64,000 bases of DNA from RGIG9041 sp045657265 (lineage in GTDB: Bacteria > Bacillota > Clostridia > Oscillospirales > QAKW01): contig JAZOSU010000001.1 in assembly GCA_045657265.1 (NCBI GenBank), forward strand, positions 10,146-74,145. The letters run 5' to 3'. Shown one piece after another: positions 17,656-26,770 of the stretch. A model generated the notes under the pieces. It had not been told where the DNA came from and did no database searches. It worked only from the letters and a program-made list of their open reading frames with translations. How positions within the stretch are numbered: the first letter of the stretch is position 1; each line of letters opens with the position of its first letter. The position numbers and the translations under genes were made by a program.

Positions 17656-18915
17656 TTACCTTTCTGCTATTCGTATATCAGCGCCGAGGTTTCTGAATTT
17701 TTCTATAATGTTTTCATATCCTCGTTCAATATATTCAATTTCTTCTATTTCGGTTGTTCCCCCTGCTACAAGTCCCGCAATTATCATTGCCGCGCCTGCT
17801 CTCAAATCACAAGAACGTATAGGCGATCCGAGAAGCTCCGCTCCGCCTTCAATTGTAGCAACATTACCTGTTACAGATATTGCAGCACCCATCTTGCGAA
17901 GCTCGTCCACATATTTGAATCTGCTCTCCCAGATGTTTTCGGTAATTCTGCTTGTACCGTCAGCCATTGCCATAAGCACAGCCATCTGCGGTTGCATATC
18001 GGTAGGAAATCCCGGATAAGGCATAGTTTTTATTGATGCACTTTCAATTTTGTCAGTTCCGATTATACGGATGTAATCATCAAATTCCACAACACCGATA
18101 TTCATTTCGGTAAGTTTTCTCGAAATACATTCAAGATGTTTAGGAATTACGTTTTTAATAGTCACGTCGCCTCTTGTGGCGGCGGCAGCAACCATAAAAG
18201 TACCTGCTTCTATCTGATCCGGTATCACAGCATAGGTTCCGCCATAAAGTTCCGGCACACCGCGTACTTTTATAACATCTGTTCCTGCACCCGAAATATT
18301 GGCACCCATAGAATTGAGAAAGTTTGCCACGTCAACAATATGAGGTTCTTTTGCAACGTTTTCCATAACTGTCATACCGTCAGCTGTTGCGGCGGCCATC
18401 ATAACGTTTATTGTAGCTCCGACAGACACAACGTCAAAGTATATATGATTAGCCTTAAGTCCGCCTTCGCATCTTGCGTGAACATTACCACGTTCAAAAT
18501 CAACCTTTGCGCCAAGTCTTTCAAAACCTTTTATATGCTGGTCAATAGGACGAAGACCTATGGAACATCCTCCCGGCATTGCAACAGTTGCCTCATTCCA
18601 TCTTCCAAGCATAGCACTGAGAAAATAATATGATGCGCGGAGTCTTCTGGCAAGGTCATAAGGTATTTCGCAGGATTTTATATTTGTACAGTCTATCTCA
18701 AGAGTTTTAGAATTTATATGTTTTATCGACGCACCCATATGTCTGAGAATTTCAAGAATATTGGTAACGTCGCTTATTTGCGGAACATTTTCGATGGTGC
18801 ATTTACCCTTTACCATAACAGTAGCAGGAAGAATAGCAACAATGGCATTTTTACCGCCGCTTATTTCAACTTCGCCTTCGAGTTTACAAGGGCCGTTTAT
18901 AACGATTTTTCTCAC
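17656..18915 (-). CDS. murA: UDP-N-acetylglucosamine 1-carboxyvinyltransferase
   Basis: MurA transfers enolpyruvate from PEP to UDP-GlcNAc, the first committed step of peptidoglycan synthesis, and is the fosfomycin target. The 419-residue protein has SGGKNAIVAILPA near the N-terminus and the active-site loop GGCSIGLRPIDQHI with the catalytic, fosfomycin-sensitive Cys. The start is a GTG at 18915 placed 7 bases after AAAGGAGG. The gene follows the SLH peptidase gene by 78 bp. Confidence 0.95.
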   Translation of the reverse strand: MRKIVINGPCKLEGEVEISGGKNAIVAILPATVMVKGKCTIENVPQISDVTNILEILRHMGASIKHINSKTLEIDCTNIKSCEIPYDLARRLRASYYFLSAMLGRWNEATVAMPGGCSIGLRPIDQHIKGFERLGAKVDFERGNVHARCEGGLKANHIYFDVVSVGATINVMMAAATADGMTVMENVAKEPHIVDVANFLNSMGANISGAGTDVIKVRGVPELYGGTYAVIPDQIEAGTFMVAAAATRGDVTIKNVIPKHLECISRKLTEMNIGVVEFDDYIRIIGTDKIESASIKTMPYPGFPTDMQPQMAVLMAMADGTSRITENIWESRFKYVDELRKMGAAISVTGNVATIEGGAELLGSPIRSCDLRAGAAMIIAGLVAGGTTEIEEIEYIERGYENIIEKFRNLGADIRIAER

Positions 18916-18993
18916 CTGTCCGCCTCCTTTTGAAAAATAAAATTATCTCACCAAAATAGTATATCACATATATATCCCAAAATAAAGATTTTT

Positions 18994-20970
18994 TTATTCC
19001 AAAATGTAATTTTTGTAAAAATCAGTAAAAATTGTAGCTCCTACCGCACGGTTTGCTGTTATTGCCGGTTCAAACATATTGTTTCCCGTGCCGCTTATAA
19101 GACCCGCTCCGAAACATTTATATACTTCGGTTTTTGCCCAGGAACTTATATTTTTATCGTCTTTGAATTTTGACTGTTCTTCAGTAAGGGTTTCTCCCAT
19201 ATAATTTTCTATATAATTTGCAAGCATTACGCACATCTGTTCTCTCGTCACCGATAAATCAGGTGAAAACACACCTTTAGCCGTACCCGAAACTATATCG
19301 TTTTGCCACGCCCATTTTACCGCTTGGTAAAACCATTTATCAGAAGTTACGTCTACAAATTCTTCAAAATTTTCATCGCCGTACATATTAGCGCCCGAAA
19401 CGTTGGCAAGAACCTGTACAAACTGGGCTCTGCTCATATCCATATCGGGTGAAAACTTATTATCTCCCGTGCCTGAAAACATTCCGAAAGTCACAGCAGA
19501 ATCTACGTAGGTTTTATACCACGCATTTTCTTTCACATCTCTGAACTGTTTTGAAGAATCAATATACTCAAAATCCTGTTTTTTGGTAAATGCCTTCATA
19601 CAAAGCATTGCCTTATGCATAGAAAAATCTATGTGACAGTCCTCAAGAGCAGTAAGAGAAGAAAAATCCTGACCGCTTATATAACAGGTATCTTCAATCT
19701 GGGTTGCGCCTTTTATTAAAGTTCCGAGATTTGACTGAACAGGGAAAAACGCTTTACCTGTGTTTTTCGGCATTGTGACTTTTATTGCAACGACAAATTC
19801 CCTGCCTGTAATTTCAACATCGTCAAAATCCATTAAGTAGTATCCGCTGTATTCTGTGCTCTCACGATGTACTCTCACAAACTTTGATTTGTCGCTCACA
19901 TCACCGTCCGCCGTGTTTACATAAACCTCTAAAATCGCCCCTGCAGATGCCACGTAAGTACTTACTGCGCTTAGAGTTTCTGCAGGTGTTTTTTTGGTGT
20001 ATCTCGTTGCATAAATCAAACTTTCGGTATCAAAACTGCCGTTGCTTGTCCAACCGAATTGGTCATATTGGTACACAACATCCGATATATCGTTGTTCAT
20101 TTCAAAAGTGGTTGCAAAAAGCTGATAGTTTATAAACATATCGTAGTACGATACGTACACAAGGTCGGTAGTTTTATCTGCATGATACTTTCCCCAACTG
20201 TTTTTTACAATAAATGCACCGTCACCGTCCGGAGTTTTCGAGAAATTCTCTGCACTGTAAGTATCATCCCAACCTATTATAGTTACTGCGTGGTCAGGAG
20301 ATGCCATATTGCCGTTATAGTAATAACTGCTGCGGTCTTCATTCTGATATTCTCCGCCTCTTTCAAAATACATAGAACTTCCTACCGCGCCGTATTCCAT
20401 CACCCATTTTTTAATTAACTCTATAGCTTGTGGCTGATATCCTTTGCCGAACTCAACCATCGGAACACTTGTGAGAATCCCCTGAAAATTCAGATCGTCC
20501 GTATCTATAAGACGAATTTCCGATTCGGAAAACTTCTCATCTTCTTCCAGAGTAACTCCCGCTCTTGAAATATAAGCCGTCGAAATATATTCGTTACCGC
20601 CCTCGTTGGGAGTTCTCACATAACCATATTTTTCGTTCGTATCTTCGGAAGTTTCAAATTTCATTGTCTGTTCTGACAAATCAAATTTTTCTCCTGTATT
20701 TTTCGCAACATATGTTTCTATAAGTTCATTATGAACAAAAGCCCAACAAGCCGCAGTGCCAAGCTGGTCATCAACGCCCGACACAAATCCCCTCTCTGCC
20801 GAACTGTATTTTTCAGGAAAATTCCCCTTGCCTTTAAGTAGGCTGTAATAAGATTTTCCTGAACTTTTAGGCATCAAAAAAGCACTTTCTTTTGCAGAAA
20901 AACCTGTTGCGGTTATCATATTGAAAATTAACGATAAAACCGTAATTGTACATATCAGAATTTTTTTCAT
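18994..20970 (-). CDS. secreted papain-like peptidase with SLH anchor
   Basis: The protein has 658 residues with a signal peptide. The C1-family catalytic set is visible: Gln69 and Cys75 in DDQLGTAACWAF, His near 227 in PDHAVTIIGWDD, and Asn near 255 in VKNSWG. The middle part (about 300-470) resembles the lectin-like domain often attached to such peptidases. Three SLH repeats begin near 485. It should be a wall-anchored cysteine protease. Its ATG overlaps the trmL stop (ATGA). Targets are unknown; surface-protein processing or peptide feeding are both possible. Confidence 0.87.
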   Translation of the reverse strand: MKKILICTITVLSLIFNMITATGFSAKESAFLMPKSSGKSYYSLLKGKGNFPEKYSSAERGFVSGVDDQLGTAACWAFVHNELIETYVAKNTGEKFDLSEQTMKFETSEDTNEKYGYVRTPNEGGNEYISTAYISRAGVTLEEDEKFSESEIRLIDTDDLNFQGILTSVPMVEFGKGYQPQAIELIKKWVMEYGAVGSSMYFERGGEYQNEDRSSYYYNGNMASPDHAVTIIGWDDTYSAENFSKTPDGDGAFIVKNSWGKYHADKTTDLVYVSYYDMFINYQLFATTFEMNNDISDVVYQYDQFGWTSNGSFDTESLIYATRYTKKTPAETLSAVSTYVASAGAILEVYVNTADGDVSDKSKFVRVHRESTEYSGYYLMDFDDVEITGREFVVAIKVTMPKNTGKAFFPVQSNLGTLIKGATQIEDTCYISGQDFSSLTALEDCHIDFSMHKAMLCMKAFTKKQDFEYIDSSKQFRDVKENAWYKTYVDSAVTFGMFSGTGDNKFSPDMDMSRAQFVQVLANVSGANMYGDENFEEFVDVTSDKWFYQAVKWAWQNDIVSGTAKGVFSPDLSVTREQMCVMLANYIENYMGETLTEEQSKFKDDKNISSWAKTEVYKCFGAGLISGTGNNMFEPAITANRAVGATIFTDFYKNYILE

Positions 20971-21452
20971 ATTGTAGTAAGTTGTCCTTCCGTTTTCAGA
21001 CCTTTAAATCCGCTCTGTGACAAAGCTTCATAGGCGATAATCGCTACAGAATTTGAAAGATTGAGACTTCTTGCCTCATCAATCATAGGTATGCGTATAC
21101 ACTTATCATAATTTTCCGCAAGAAGAGTTTCAGGCAGCCCTTTTGTTTCTTTTCCGAACACAAGATAAAGATTTTCATCCGTCAGGTCAGCCTCGGAATA
21201 TATTTTTTTGCCTTTTGTCGTGCAAAAATAAAAATCACCGCTGTTTTGAGATAAAAATTCATCATAGTTTTTATAAACTTTAAGATCAAGATACTGCCAG
21301 TAATCAAGTCCCGCTCTTCTGACTGCTTTTTCGGAAATATCAAAAGCAATAGGTTCAATTATATGAAGTCTCATTCCGGTTGCTGCACAGGTTCTTGCAA
21401 TATTCCCTGTGTTCTGCGGTATTTCCGGCTCTAAAAGTACGATATTAATCAT
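20967..21452 (-). CDS. trmL: tRNA (cytidine(34)-2'-O)-methyltransferase
   Basis: This is a 161-residue SPOUT-fold methyltransferase that modifies the wobble base of leucine tRNAs. Family motifs are PEIPQNTGNIARTCAA near the start, LVFGKETKGLPE in the middle, and RIPMIDEARSLNLSNSVAI in the knotted SAM site. It opens a six-gene minus-strand operon and overlaps the SLH peptidase gene by four bases. The ribosome site AAAGGAAG precedes the ATG. Confidence 0.92.
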   Translation of the reverse strand: MINIVLLEPEIPQNTGNIARTCAATGMRLHIIEPIAFDISEKAVRRAGLDYWQYLDLKVYKNYDEFLSQNSGDFYFCTTKGKKIYSEADLTDENLYLVFGKETKGLPETLLAENYDKCIRIPMIDEARSLNLSNSVAIIAYEALSQSGFKGLKTEGQLTTI

Positions 21453-21486
21453 TGTTTCTTCCTTTAATTTTTATTGGATATTAAAT

Positions 21487-21514
21487 ATTATAACAAATTT
21501 CTCTTTATTTTCAA
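21487..21514 (-). promoter_or_regulatory. trmL operon promoter
   Basis: The minus strand has TTGAAA, a 16-bp spacer and TATAAT preceded by TG (extended -10). It overlaps the region where the divergent citrate operon promoter must lie. Confidence 0.6.
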
Positions 21515-21554
21515 TATAAAATACTGATAATACTTAACGACGGAAAGGAGATAT

Positions 21555-21584
21555 GTATAATTGTATACACTAATACAATTATAC
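21555..21584 (+). promoter_or_regulatory. operator-like inverted repeat before the citrate operon
   Basis: A perfect 11-bp inverted repeat (GTATAATTGTA, 8-base spacer, TACAATTATAC) lies immediately before the ribosome site of the citrate synthase gene. Its core ATTGTATAC resembles half sites of GntR/FCD regulators, and a GntR/FCD gene is second in the operon. Autoregulation through this site is an inference. The promoter is not clear; a weak GATAAT is at 21526-21531. Confidence 0.55.
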
Positions 21585-21598
21585 AAAAGGAGAACAAT

Positions 21599-22975
21599 AT
21601 GCTCGAAATATCATCTAAGACGAATTTATTGGAGCAGGCAACGTACAAATATTCTTTACAGGATGTTGCAGAGCCTAATCTTTACCGTGATATATACAGC
21701 TACGACGATGTGCCTAAAGTTGCATTCAACCACAGAAGAGTGCCTATGGCAATGCCTGAGGATATATGGATAACAGACACCTCTTTCAGAGACGGTCAGC
21801 AGTCTGTAAATCCTTATACCGTAGATCAGATAGTTGATTTATACAAGCTTATGTCAAAGCTTGGCGGACCGTACGGTATTATCCGTCAGACAGAATTTTT
21901 TATATACAGTAAAAAAGACAGAGAAGCTATAGAAAGATGTATGGATCTGGGTCTTAAATTTCCCGAGATAACCACCTGGATAAGAGCAAGCAGAGAAGAT
22001 TTTAAGCTTGTTAAAGATTTAGGTATCCGCGAAACAGGTATTCTTGTCAGCTGCAGTGATTATCACATCTTCAAAAAACTGAAAATGACAAGAAAACAGG
22101 CAATGGAACACTACCTTGCAACAGTAAAAGATGCTTTTGAGGCAGGCGTTATGCCAAGATGTCACCTGGAAGATATTACAAGAGCAGATTTTTACGGATT
22201 TGTAGTACCTTTCGTAAACGAACTTACAAAACTCTCACAGCAGGCAGGTATTCCTGTTAAAATCAGAGCATGTGATACTATGGGTTACGGTGTTCCTTAC
22301 ACCGAAGTTGCTATTCCACGAAGCGTTGCAGGAATAATCTACGGTCTTCAGCACTATTCGGGTGTGCCCTCAGAACTTCTTGAATGGCACGGACACAACG
22401 ATTTTTACAAAGCTGTTGCAAACGCATCAACTGCGTGGTTATACGGCGCATCTGCAGTTAACTGTTCACTTCTGGGCATCGGTGAAAGAACAGGTAACGT
22501 ACCTCTTGAAGCTATGGTATTTGAATATGCTTCATTAAGAGGAAGTCTTGACGGTATGGACCCACAGGCAATAACAGAAATAGCTGAATATTTCAAACAT
22601 AATATGGGTTATGACATTCCGCCCATGACACCTTTTGTAGGCAAAAACTTCAACGTGACTCGCGCAGGTATCCACGCTGACGGTCTTCTTAAAGACGAAG
22701 AAATATACAACATATTTAATACTAAAAAGATTCTTGGCAGACCTGCATCTGTAATGATAAGCAAAACGTCAGGTCTTGCAGGAATTGCTTACTGGATTAA
22801 TCAAAACTACAATCTTACCGAAAGCGAACAGGTAAGTAAAAAAGACTCCCTTGTAATTGCAGTCAAGGAATGGGTTGACAAAGAATACGAAGACGGCAGA
22901 ACCGCTTCACTTTCAACCGACGAGTTGGAAGCAAAGATAGAACAGCTGTCAAATGGAAAGCTTAGGAGATTATAA
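21599..22975 (+). CDS. citrate synthase, Re-face type (HMGL/isopropylmalate synthase-like)
   Basis: This 458-residue TIM-barrel Claisen condensation enzyme resembles the Re-citrate synthase of anaerobic clostridia, which is unrelated to ordinary citrate synthase. It has the signature DTSFRDGQQS near residue 59, the divalent-metal motif WHGHNDF, and IGERTGNVPLEA. Homocitrate or isopropylmalate synthase activity is the alternative. Co-transcription with aconitase and isocitrate dehydrogenase, and no leucine genes nearby, favours citrate and hence 2-oxoglutarate for glutamate. ATG 21599 follows AAAGGAG by six bases. Confidence 0.8.
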   Translation: MLEISSKTNLLEQATYKYSLQDVAEPNLYRDIYSYDDVPKVAFNHRRVPMAMPEDIWITDTSFRDGQQSVNPYTVDQIVDLYKLMSKLGGPYGIIRQTEFFIYSKKDREAIERCMDLGLKFPEITTWIRASREDFKLVKDLGIRETGILVSCSDYHIFKKLKMTRKQAMEHYLATVKDAFEAGVMPRCHLEDITRADFYGFVVPFVNELTKLSQQAGIPVKIRACDTMGYGVPYTEVAIPRSVAGIIYGLQHYSGVPSELLEWHGHNDFYKAVANASTAWLYGASAVNCSLLGIGERTGNVPLEAMVFEYASLRGSLDGMDPQAITEIAEYFKHNMGYDIPPMTPFVGKNFNVTRAGIHADGLLKDEEIYNIFNTKKILGRPASVMISKTSGLAGIAYWINQNYNLTESEQVSKKDSLVIAVKEWVDKEYEDGRTASLSTDELEAKIEQLSNGKLRRL

Positions 22976-22976
22976 A

Positions 22977-23630
22977 ATGATAGAACATAGACCTATATCA
23001 ATTTCCGGTCAGGTTTTTGAACAACTTGAACAGGATATACTCAACGGCAAATATGCCCGCGGAGAAATCCTCACCGAGCTTAAACTCACAGAAGCTCTCG
23101 GCGTCAGCCGTACACCTATCAGGGAGGCTCTTCGCCGACTTGAACAGGAACACCTCATTGAAGAAACAAAACGAGGTTCGGTAGTTATAGGCATCTCACC
23201 CGATGATATTGAAGATATGTATGAAATAAGAAAATGCCTCGAGGGTGAAGCCGCCAAAAGAGCCGCAATGCGAATAACTGACGAAGAACTGGGAGAAATG
23301 CGTGACGTTCTTGATTTGCAGAAGTATTACGCCGAAAAAACCGATGGTGATAATTCAGATAAAATCAAAGATCTTGATTCTCAGTTTCACGAAATGCTTT
23401 ACCGTTCAAGCGGAAGCAACGTACTTGTACAAACTCTTTTACCGATACACAGAAAGCTTATCAAATACCGTAAAGCTTCTGTAAAAAAACACGGCAGAGC
23501 AAAAACATCAGAGACAGAGCACGAAGCTATTTATCAGGCTCTTCGCGCTCACGATCCTGTTCTTGCCGAAGAACTTACGTTATATCATTTAAATAATGCA
23601 AAGAATAACATAACCGAAAAGGAGATATAA
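22977..23630 (+). CDS. GntR/FadR-family transcriptional regulator
   Basis: The 217-residue protein has a winged helix-turn-helix at about 8-75 (LGVSRTPIREALRRLEQE) and a C-terminal all-helical FCD effector domain. Candidate ligand or metal residues are the D-x-x-F-H motif (DSQFHEML) and two later histidines. The start at 22977 has TAGGAG eight bases upstream and lies one base after the citrate synthase stop. Its position inside the operon suggests feedback control by a tricarboxylic or dicarboxylic acid. The effector is not known. Confidence 0.88.
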   Translation: MIEHRPISISGQVFEQLEQDILNGKYARGEILTELKLTEALGVSRTPIREALRRLEQEHLIEETKRGSVVIGISPDDIEDMYEIRKCLEGEAAKRAAMRITDEELGEMRDVLDLQKYYAEKTDGDNSDKIKDLDSQFHEMLYRSSGSNVLVQTLLPIHRKLIKYRKASVKKHGRAKTSETEHEAIYQALRAHDPVLAEELTLYHLNNAKNNITEKEI

Positions 23631-23631
23631 A

Positions 23632-25560
23632 ATGGGACTTACCATAGCACAGAAAATCATTAAATCTCACCTTGTTAGCGGCGAGATGGTAGCAGGTTCG
23701 GAAATCGCCCTGCGTATAGATCAGACACTTACTCAGGATGCAACAGGAACAATGGCATACCTTGAATTTGAGACAATGGGTATTGACAGAGTCAAAACTG
23801 AACGTTCCGTTGCATATATCGACCACAACACACTTCAGTCAGGTTTTGAAAATGCAGACGACCACCGCTACATTCAATCTGTATGTAAAAAACACGGTAT
23901 CTATTTTTCACGTCCCGGAAACGGAATATGCCATCAGGTACATCTTGAACGTTTCGGTATCCCCGGCAAAACCCTTATCGGTTCTGACAGTCATACCCCT
24001 ACAGGCGGCGGTATAGGAATGCTTGCATTCGGCGCAGGCGGTCTGGACGTTGCAGTTGCCATGGGTGGCGGCGCATATTACATTACAATGCCTAAAATGA
24101 TTAAAGTAAATCTTACAGGCAAACTCCGTTCTTTCGTAACAGCAAAAGACGTCAGCCTTGAAATACTCCGCATCTTATCTGTAAAAGGCGGTGTTGGCAA
24201 CATTATTGAATGGGGCGGCGAAGGTGTCAAAACACTTTCTGTTCCCGAACGCGCTACTATTACCAATATGGGTACAGAGCTTGGAGCAACAACTTCAATT
24301 TTCCCTTCTGACGAAATTACACGTGAGTTTTTAAAAGCAGAAGGCAGAGAAAACGACTGGGTTGCTCTTGCAAGTGACGACGATGCGCAGTACGACCGTA
24401 TAATCGACATAAATCTTTCAACACTTGAGCCTCTTATTGCAAAACCCCATATGCCCGACAACGTAGTTACCGTTTCAAGTCTCAAAGGTACTAAAGTTGA
24501 TCAGGTTTGTATCGGATCATGTACAAACTCATCACTTCTTGATATGCTTAAAGTAGCGGCAATGCTCAAGGGCAAAGTAATTGACCCTTCTGTAAGCCTT
24601 TCTATCTCACCCGGTTCAAAACAGGTATTGTCAATGCTTGCAGACTGCGGCGCTCTTTCGGATATTCTCGCAAGCGGCGCAAGAGTTTTAGAATGTGCAT
24701 GCGGTCCTTGTATCGGCATGGGCTTTTCTCCCAATTCAGGCGGTGTAAGCCTTCGTACTTTTAACCGTAACTTTGAGGGAAGAAGCGGTACTGCCGACGG
24801 TAAAGTTTATCTTGTTTCTCCCGAAACTGCAGTTGCAGCCGCTCTCACAGGATATATAACAGATCCTACAACTTTAGACTGCGACATTACAATAGACTTC
24901 CCGGAAAGCTTCAAAATTGATGACAGCGCAGTAATTGCTCCTGCAAATCCGGAAGATGCAAAAGACCTTGAAATTCTCCGCGGACCAAACATCAAAGAAT
25001 TCCCTGCAAGCAAGCCCCAGAGCGATTTTCTCAAAGCTCCTCTGGTACTTAAAGTTGAAGACAACATAACAACAGACCATATTATGCCTGCAGGTGCAAA
25101 AATACTTCCTTACCGTTCAAACATTCCTTACCTTTCACAGTTCTGTTTCGGTGTTTGTGACAAAACTTTTCCCGAAAGAGCAAAACAGGCAGGTCAGAGC
25201 ATTATCGTAGGCGGTGCCAACTACGGTCAGGGTTCTTCAAGAGAACACGCAGCTCTCGTTCCGCTTTATCTCGGAATAAGAGCAGTTATAACAAAAAGCT
25301 TTGCAAGAATACACGTTGCAAATCTTATAAACGCAGGTATTATGCCTCTTACATTCAAAAATGCCGATGATTATGACAAGCTTTCTCAGAATGATATGCT
25401 TTCAATAGACGGTGTTTTTGAGGGAATGGAAAAAGGTGAGATGATACTTGTCAACGAAACAACAGGCGACAGAATTCCGCTTGTGTGCAACTTCACACAG
25501 AGACAAAAAGATATTTTAAAAGCCGGCGGACTTTTAAGTTACACTAAAATTAATGGATAA
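23632..25560 (+). CDS. aconitate hydratase
   Basis: This 642-residue [4Fe-4S] hydro-lyase converts citrate to isocitrate. The three cluster cysteines are visible in CIGSCTNSS and CACGPCIGMGF. The swivel domain carries GGANYGQGSSREHAALVP. The length and the motif HTPTGGGIGMLAFGAGGLDVA match the short bacterial aconitase related to isopropylmalate isomerase large subunits fused to the small-subunit domain. The ribosome site AAGGAGATATAAA overlaps the end of the GntR gene. Confidence 0.92.
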   Translation: MGLTIAQKIIKSHLVSGEMVAGSEIALRIDQTLTQDATGTMAYLEFETMGIDRVKTERSVAYIDHNTLQSGFENADDHRYIQSVCKKHGIYFSRPGNGICHQVHLERFGIPGKTLIGSDSHTPTGGGIGMLAFGAGGLDVAVAMGGGAYYITMPKMIKVNLTGKLRSFVTAKDVSLEILRILSVKGGVGNIIEWGGEGVKTLSVPERATITNMGTELGATTSIFPSDEITREFLKAEGRENDWVALASDDDAQYDRIIDINLSTLEPLIAKPHMPDNVVTVSSLKGTKVDQVCIGSCTNSSLLDMLKVAAMLKGKVIDPSVSLSISPGSKQVLSMLADCGALSDILASGARVLECACGPCIGMGFSPNSGGVSLRTFNRNFEGRSGTADGKVYLVSPETAVAAALTGYITDPTTLDCDITIDFPESFKIDDSAVIAPANPEDAKDLEILRGPNIKEFPASKPQSDFLKAPLVLKVEDNITTDHIMPAGAKILPYRSNIPYLSQFCFGVCDKTFPERAKQAGQSIIVGGANYGQGSSREHAALVPLYLGIRAVITKSFARIHVANLINAGIMPLTFKNADDYDKLSQNDMLSIDGVFEGMEKGEMILVNETTGDRIPLVCNFTQRQKDILKAGGLLSYTKING

Positions 25561-25572
25561 GGAGAAAAGACA

Positions 25573-26724
25573 ATGCAGAAATATATAGACAGCGCAGTAG
25601 AACAGTTCAGAACACTTATTACCGAGCAGCTTGAAAGACAGAATGAAATGGAAAAAGGTGCGGCAGTAAAAGATTTTGCAAACGCAGATAAAATTGTTAT
25701 AGGTGTTTGCGGCGGTGACGGCATAGGTCCGATTATTTCAGCTGCTTCACAAAGAGTACTTGAATACCTTCTTGCCGACGAAATAAAAGAAGGCAAAATC
25801 GAAATGAAGGTTATCGACGGACTTACCATCGAAAACCGTGAAGCTTGTAAAAAAGCAATTCCCGATGACGTACTTGCAGAGCTTAAAAAATGTGACGTTA
25901 TCCTTAAAGGACCTACAACCACACCAAAAGGCGGTACAATGGAAAGTGCCAACGTTGCAATGAGACGTGAGCTTGATCTTTATGCCAACGTAAGACCTGT
26001 AAGCGTACCTGAACTGGGAATTGACTGGACATTCTACCGTGAAAACACAGAGGGTGAATACGTTCTCGGAAGCAGAGGCGTTGAAATCCCAAACAAACTT
26101 GCAATGGATTTCAAAGTTACAACAGATGCAGGTACAAAAAGAATTGCAAGAGCCGCTTTTGAATATGCAAAAAACAACGGCAAAGACAACGTTGCAATCG
26201 TAACCAAAGCCAATATTATGAAAAAGACTGACGGTAAGTTTTCAGAGCTTTGCCACGAGGTCGCAAAAGATTATCCCGACATTACTGCAGATGACTGGTA
26301 CATTGACATAATGACCGCTAATCTCATTAATGAAAACAACCGTTCAAAGTTTCAGGTATTTGTTCTGCCTAATCTTTACGGTGACATTATTACAGACGAA
26401 GCCGCTCAGATTCAAGGCGGCGTAGGCACCGCAGGTTCTGCAAACATCGGTGACAAATACGCTATGTTTGAAGCTATCCACGGTTCTGCTCCCAGAATGA
26501 TAGAGCGCGGTGACGGTGATTATGCGAATCCTTCAAGTATGCTTAAAGCTTCCGAAATGCTTTTACGTCATATTGCAAAAGCAGATAAAGCTGACAGACT
26601 GGCAAAAGCTATGCGAATTTGTCTTGAAACAGAGAAAAAACTTGTTATTACCGGCAGAAACACAGGCGCTTCCTGTAACGAATTTGCTGATTATGTAATG
26701 GAAACTCTTGACGGAATAGAATAA
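25573..26724 (+). CDS. icd: isocitrate dehydrogenase
   Basis: This 383-residue beta-decarboxylating dehydrogenase makes 2-oxoglutarate from isocitrate. It has GGDGIGPII for cofactor binding, the substrate segment GGTMESANVAMRRELDLYAN, ENTEGEY, and NLYGDIITDEAAQ. Substrate-loop serine-type residues and operon context point to isocitrate rather than isopropylmalate. About 40 residues precede the canonical fold and form a helical extension. It closes the oxidative half-cycle leading to glutamate. Coenzyme preference cannot be read with certainty. Confidence 0.88.
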   Translation: MQKYIDSAVEQFRTLITEQLERQNEMEKGAAVKDFANADKIVIGVCGGDGIGPIISAASQRVLEYLLADEIKEGKIEMKVIDGLTIENREACKKAIPDDVLAELKKCDVILKGPTTTPKGGTMESANVAMRRELDLYANVRPVSVPELGIDWTFYRENTEGEYVLGSRGVEIPNKLAMDFKVTTDAGTKRIARAAFEYAKNNGKDNVAIVTKANIMKKTDGKFSELCHEVAKDYPDITADDWYIDIMTANLINENNRSKFQVFVLPNLYGDIITDEAAQIQGGVGTAGSANIGDKYAMFEAIHGSAPRMIERGDGDYANPSSMLKASEMLLRHIAKADKADRLAKAMRICLETEKKLVITGRNTGASCNEFADYVMETLDGIE

Positions 26725-26736
26725 TTTTTATATAAT
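26708..26736 (+). promoter_or_regulatory. glyQS promoter inside the icd 3' end
   Basis: TTGACG and TATAAT are separated by 17 bp and overlap the last codons of icd, allowing separate transcription of the tRNA synthetase gene. No T-box leader fits in the short gap. Confidence 0.6.
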
Positions 26737-26770
26737 GTTAGGAAAATTATAAATTTCGGAGAAAAACAAA

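Noticed and set aside
21553..21573. Six-codon leader peptide (MYNCIH) before the citrate operon
   Set aside because: The ribosome site is only two bases from the ATG and the frame lies inside the operator-like palindrome. There is no attenuator structure or run of regulatory codons.
26725..26770. T-box or glycine riboswitch before glyQS
   Set aside because: The gap between icd and glyQS is only 46 bases, too short for either.
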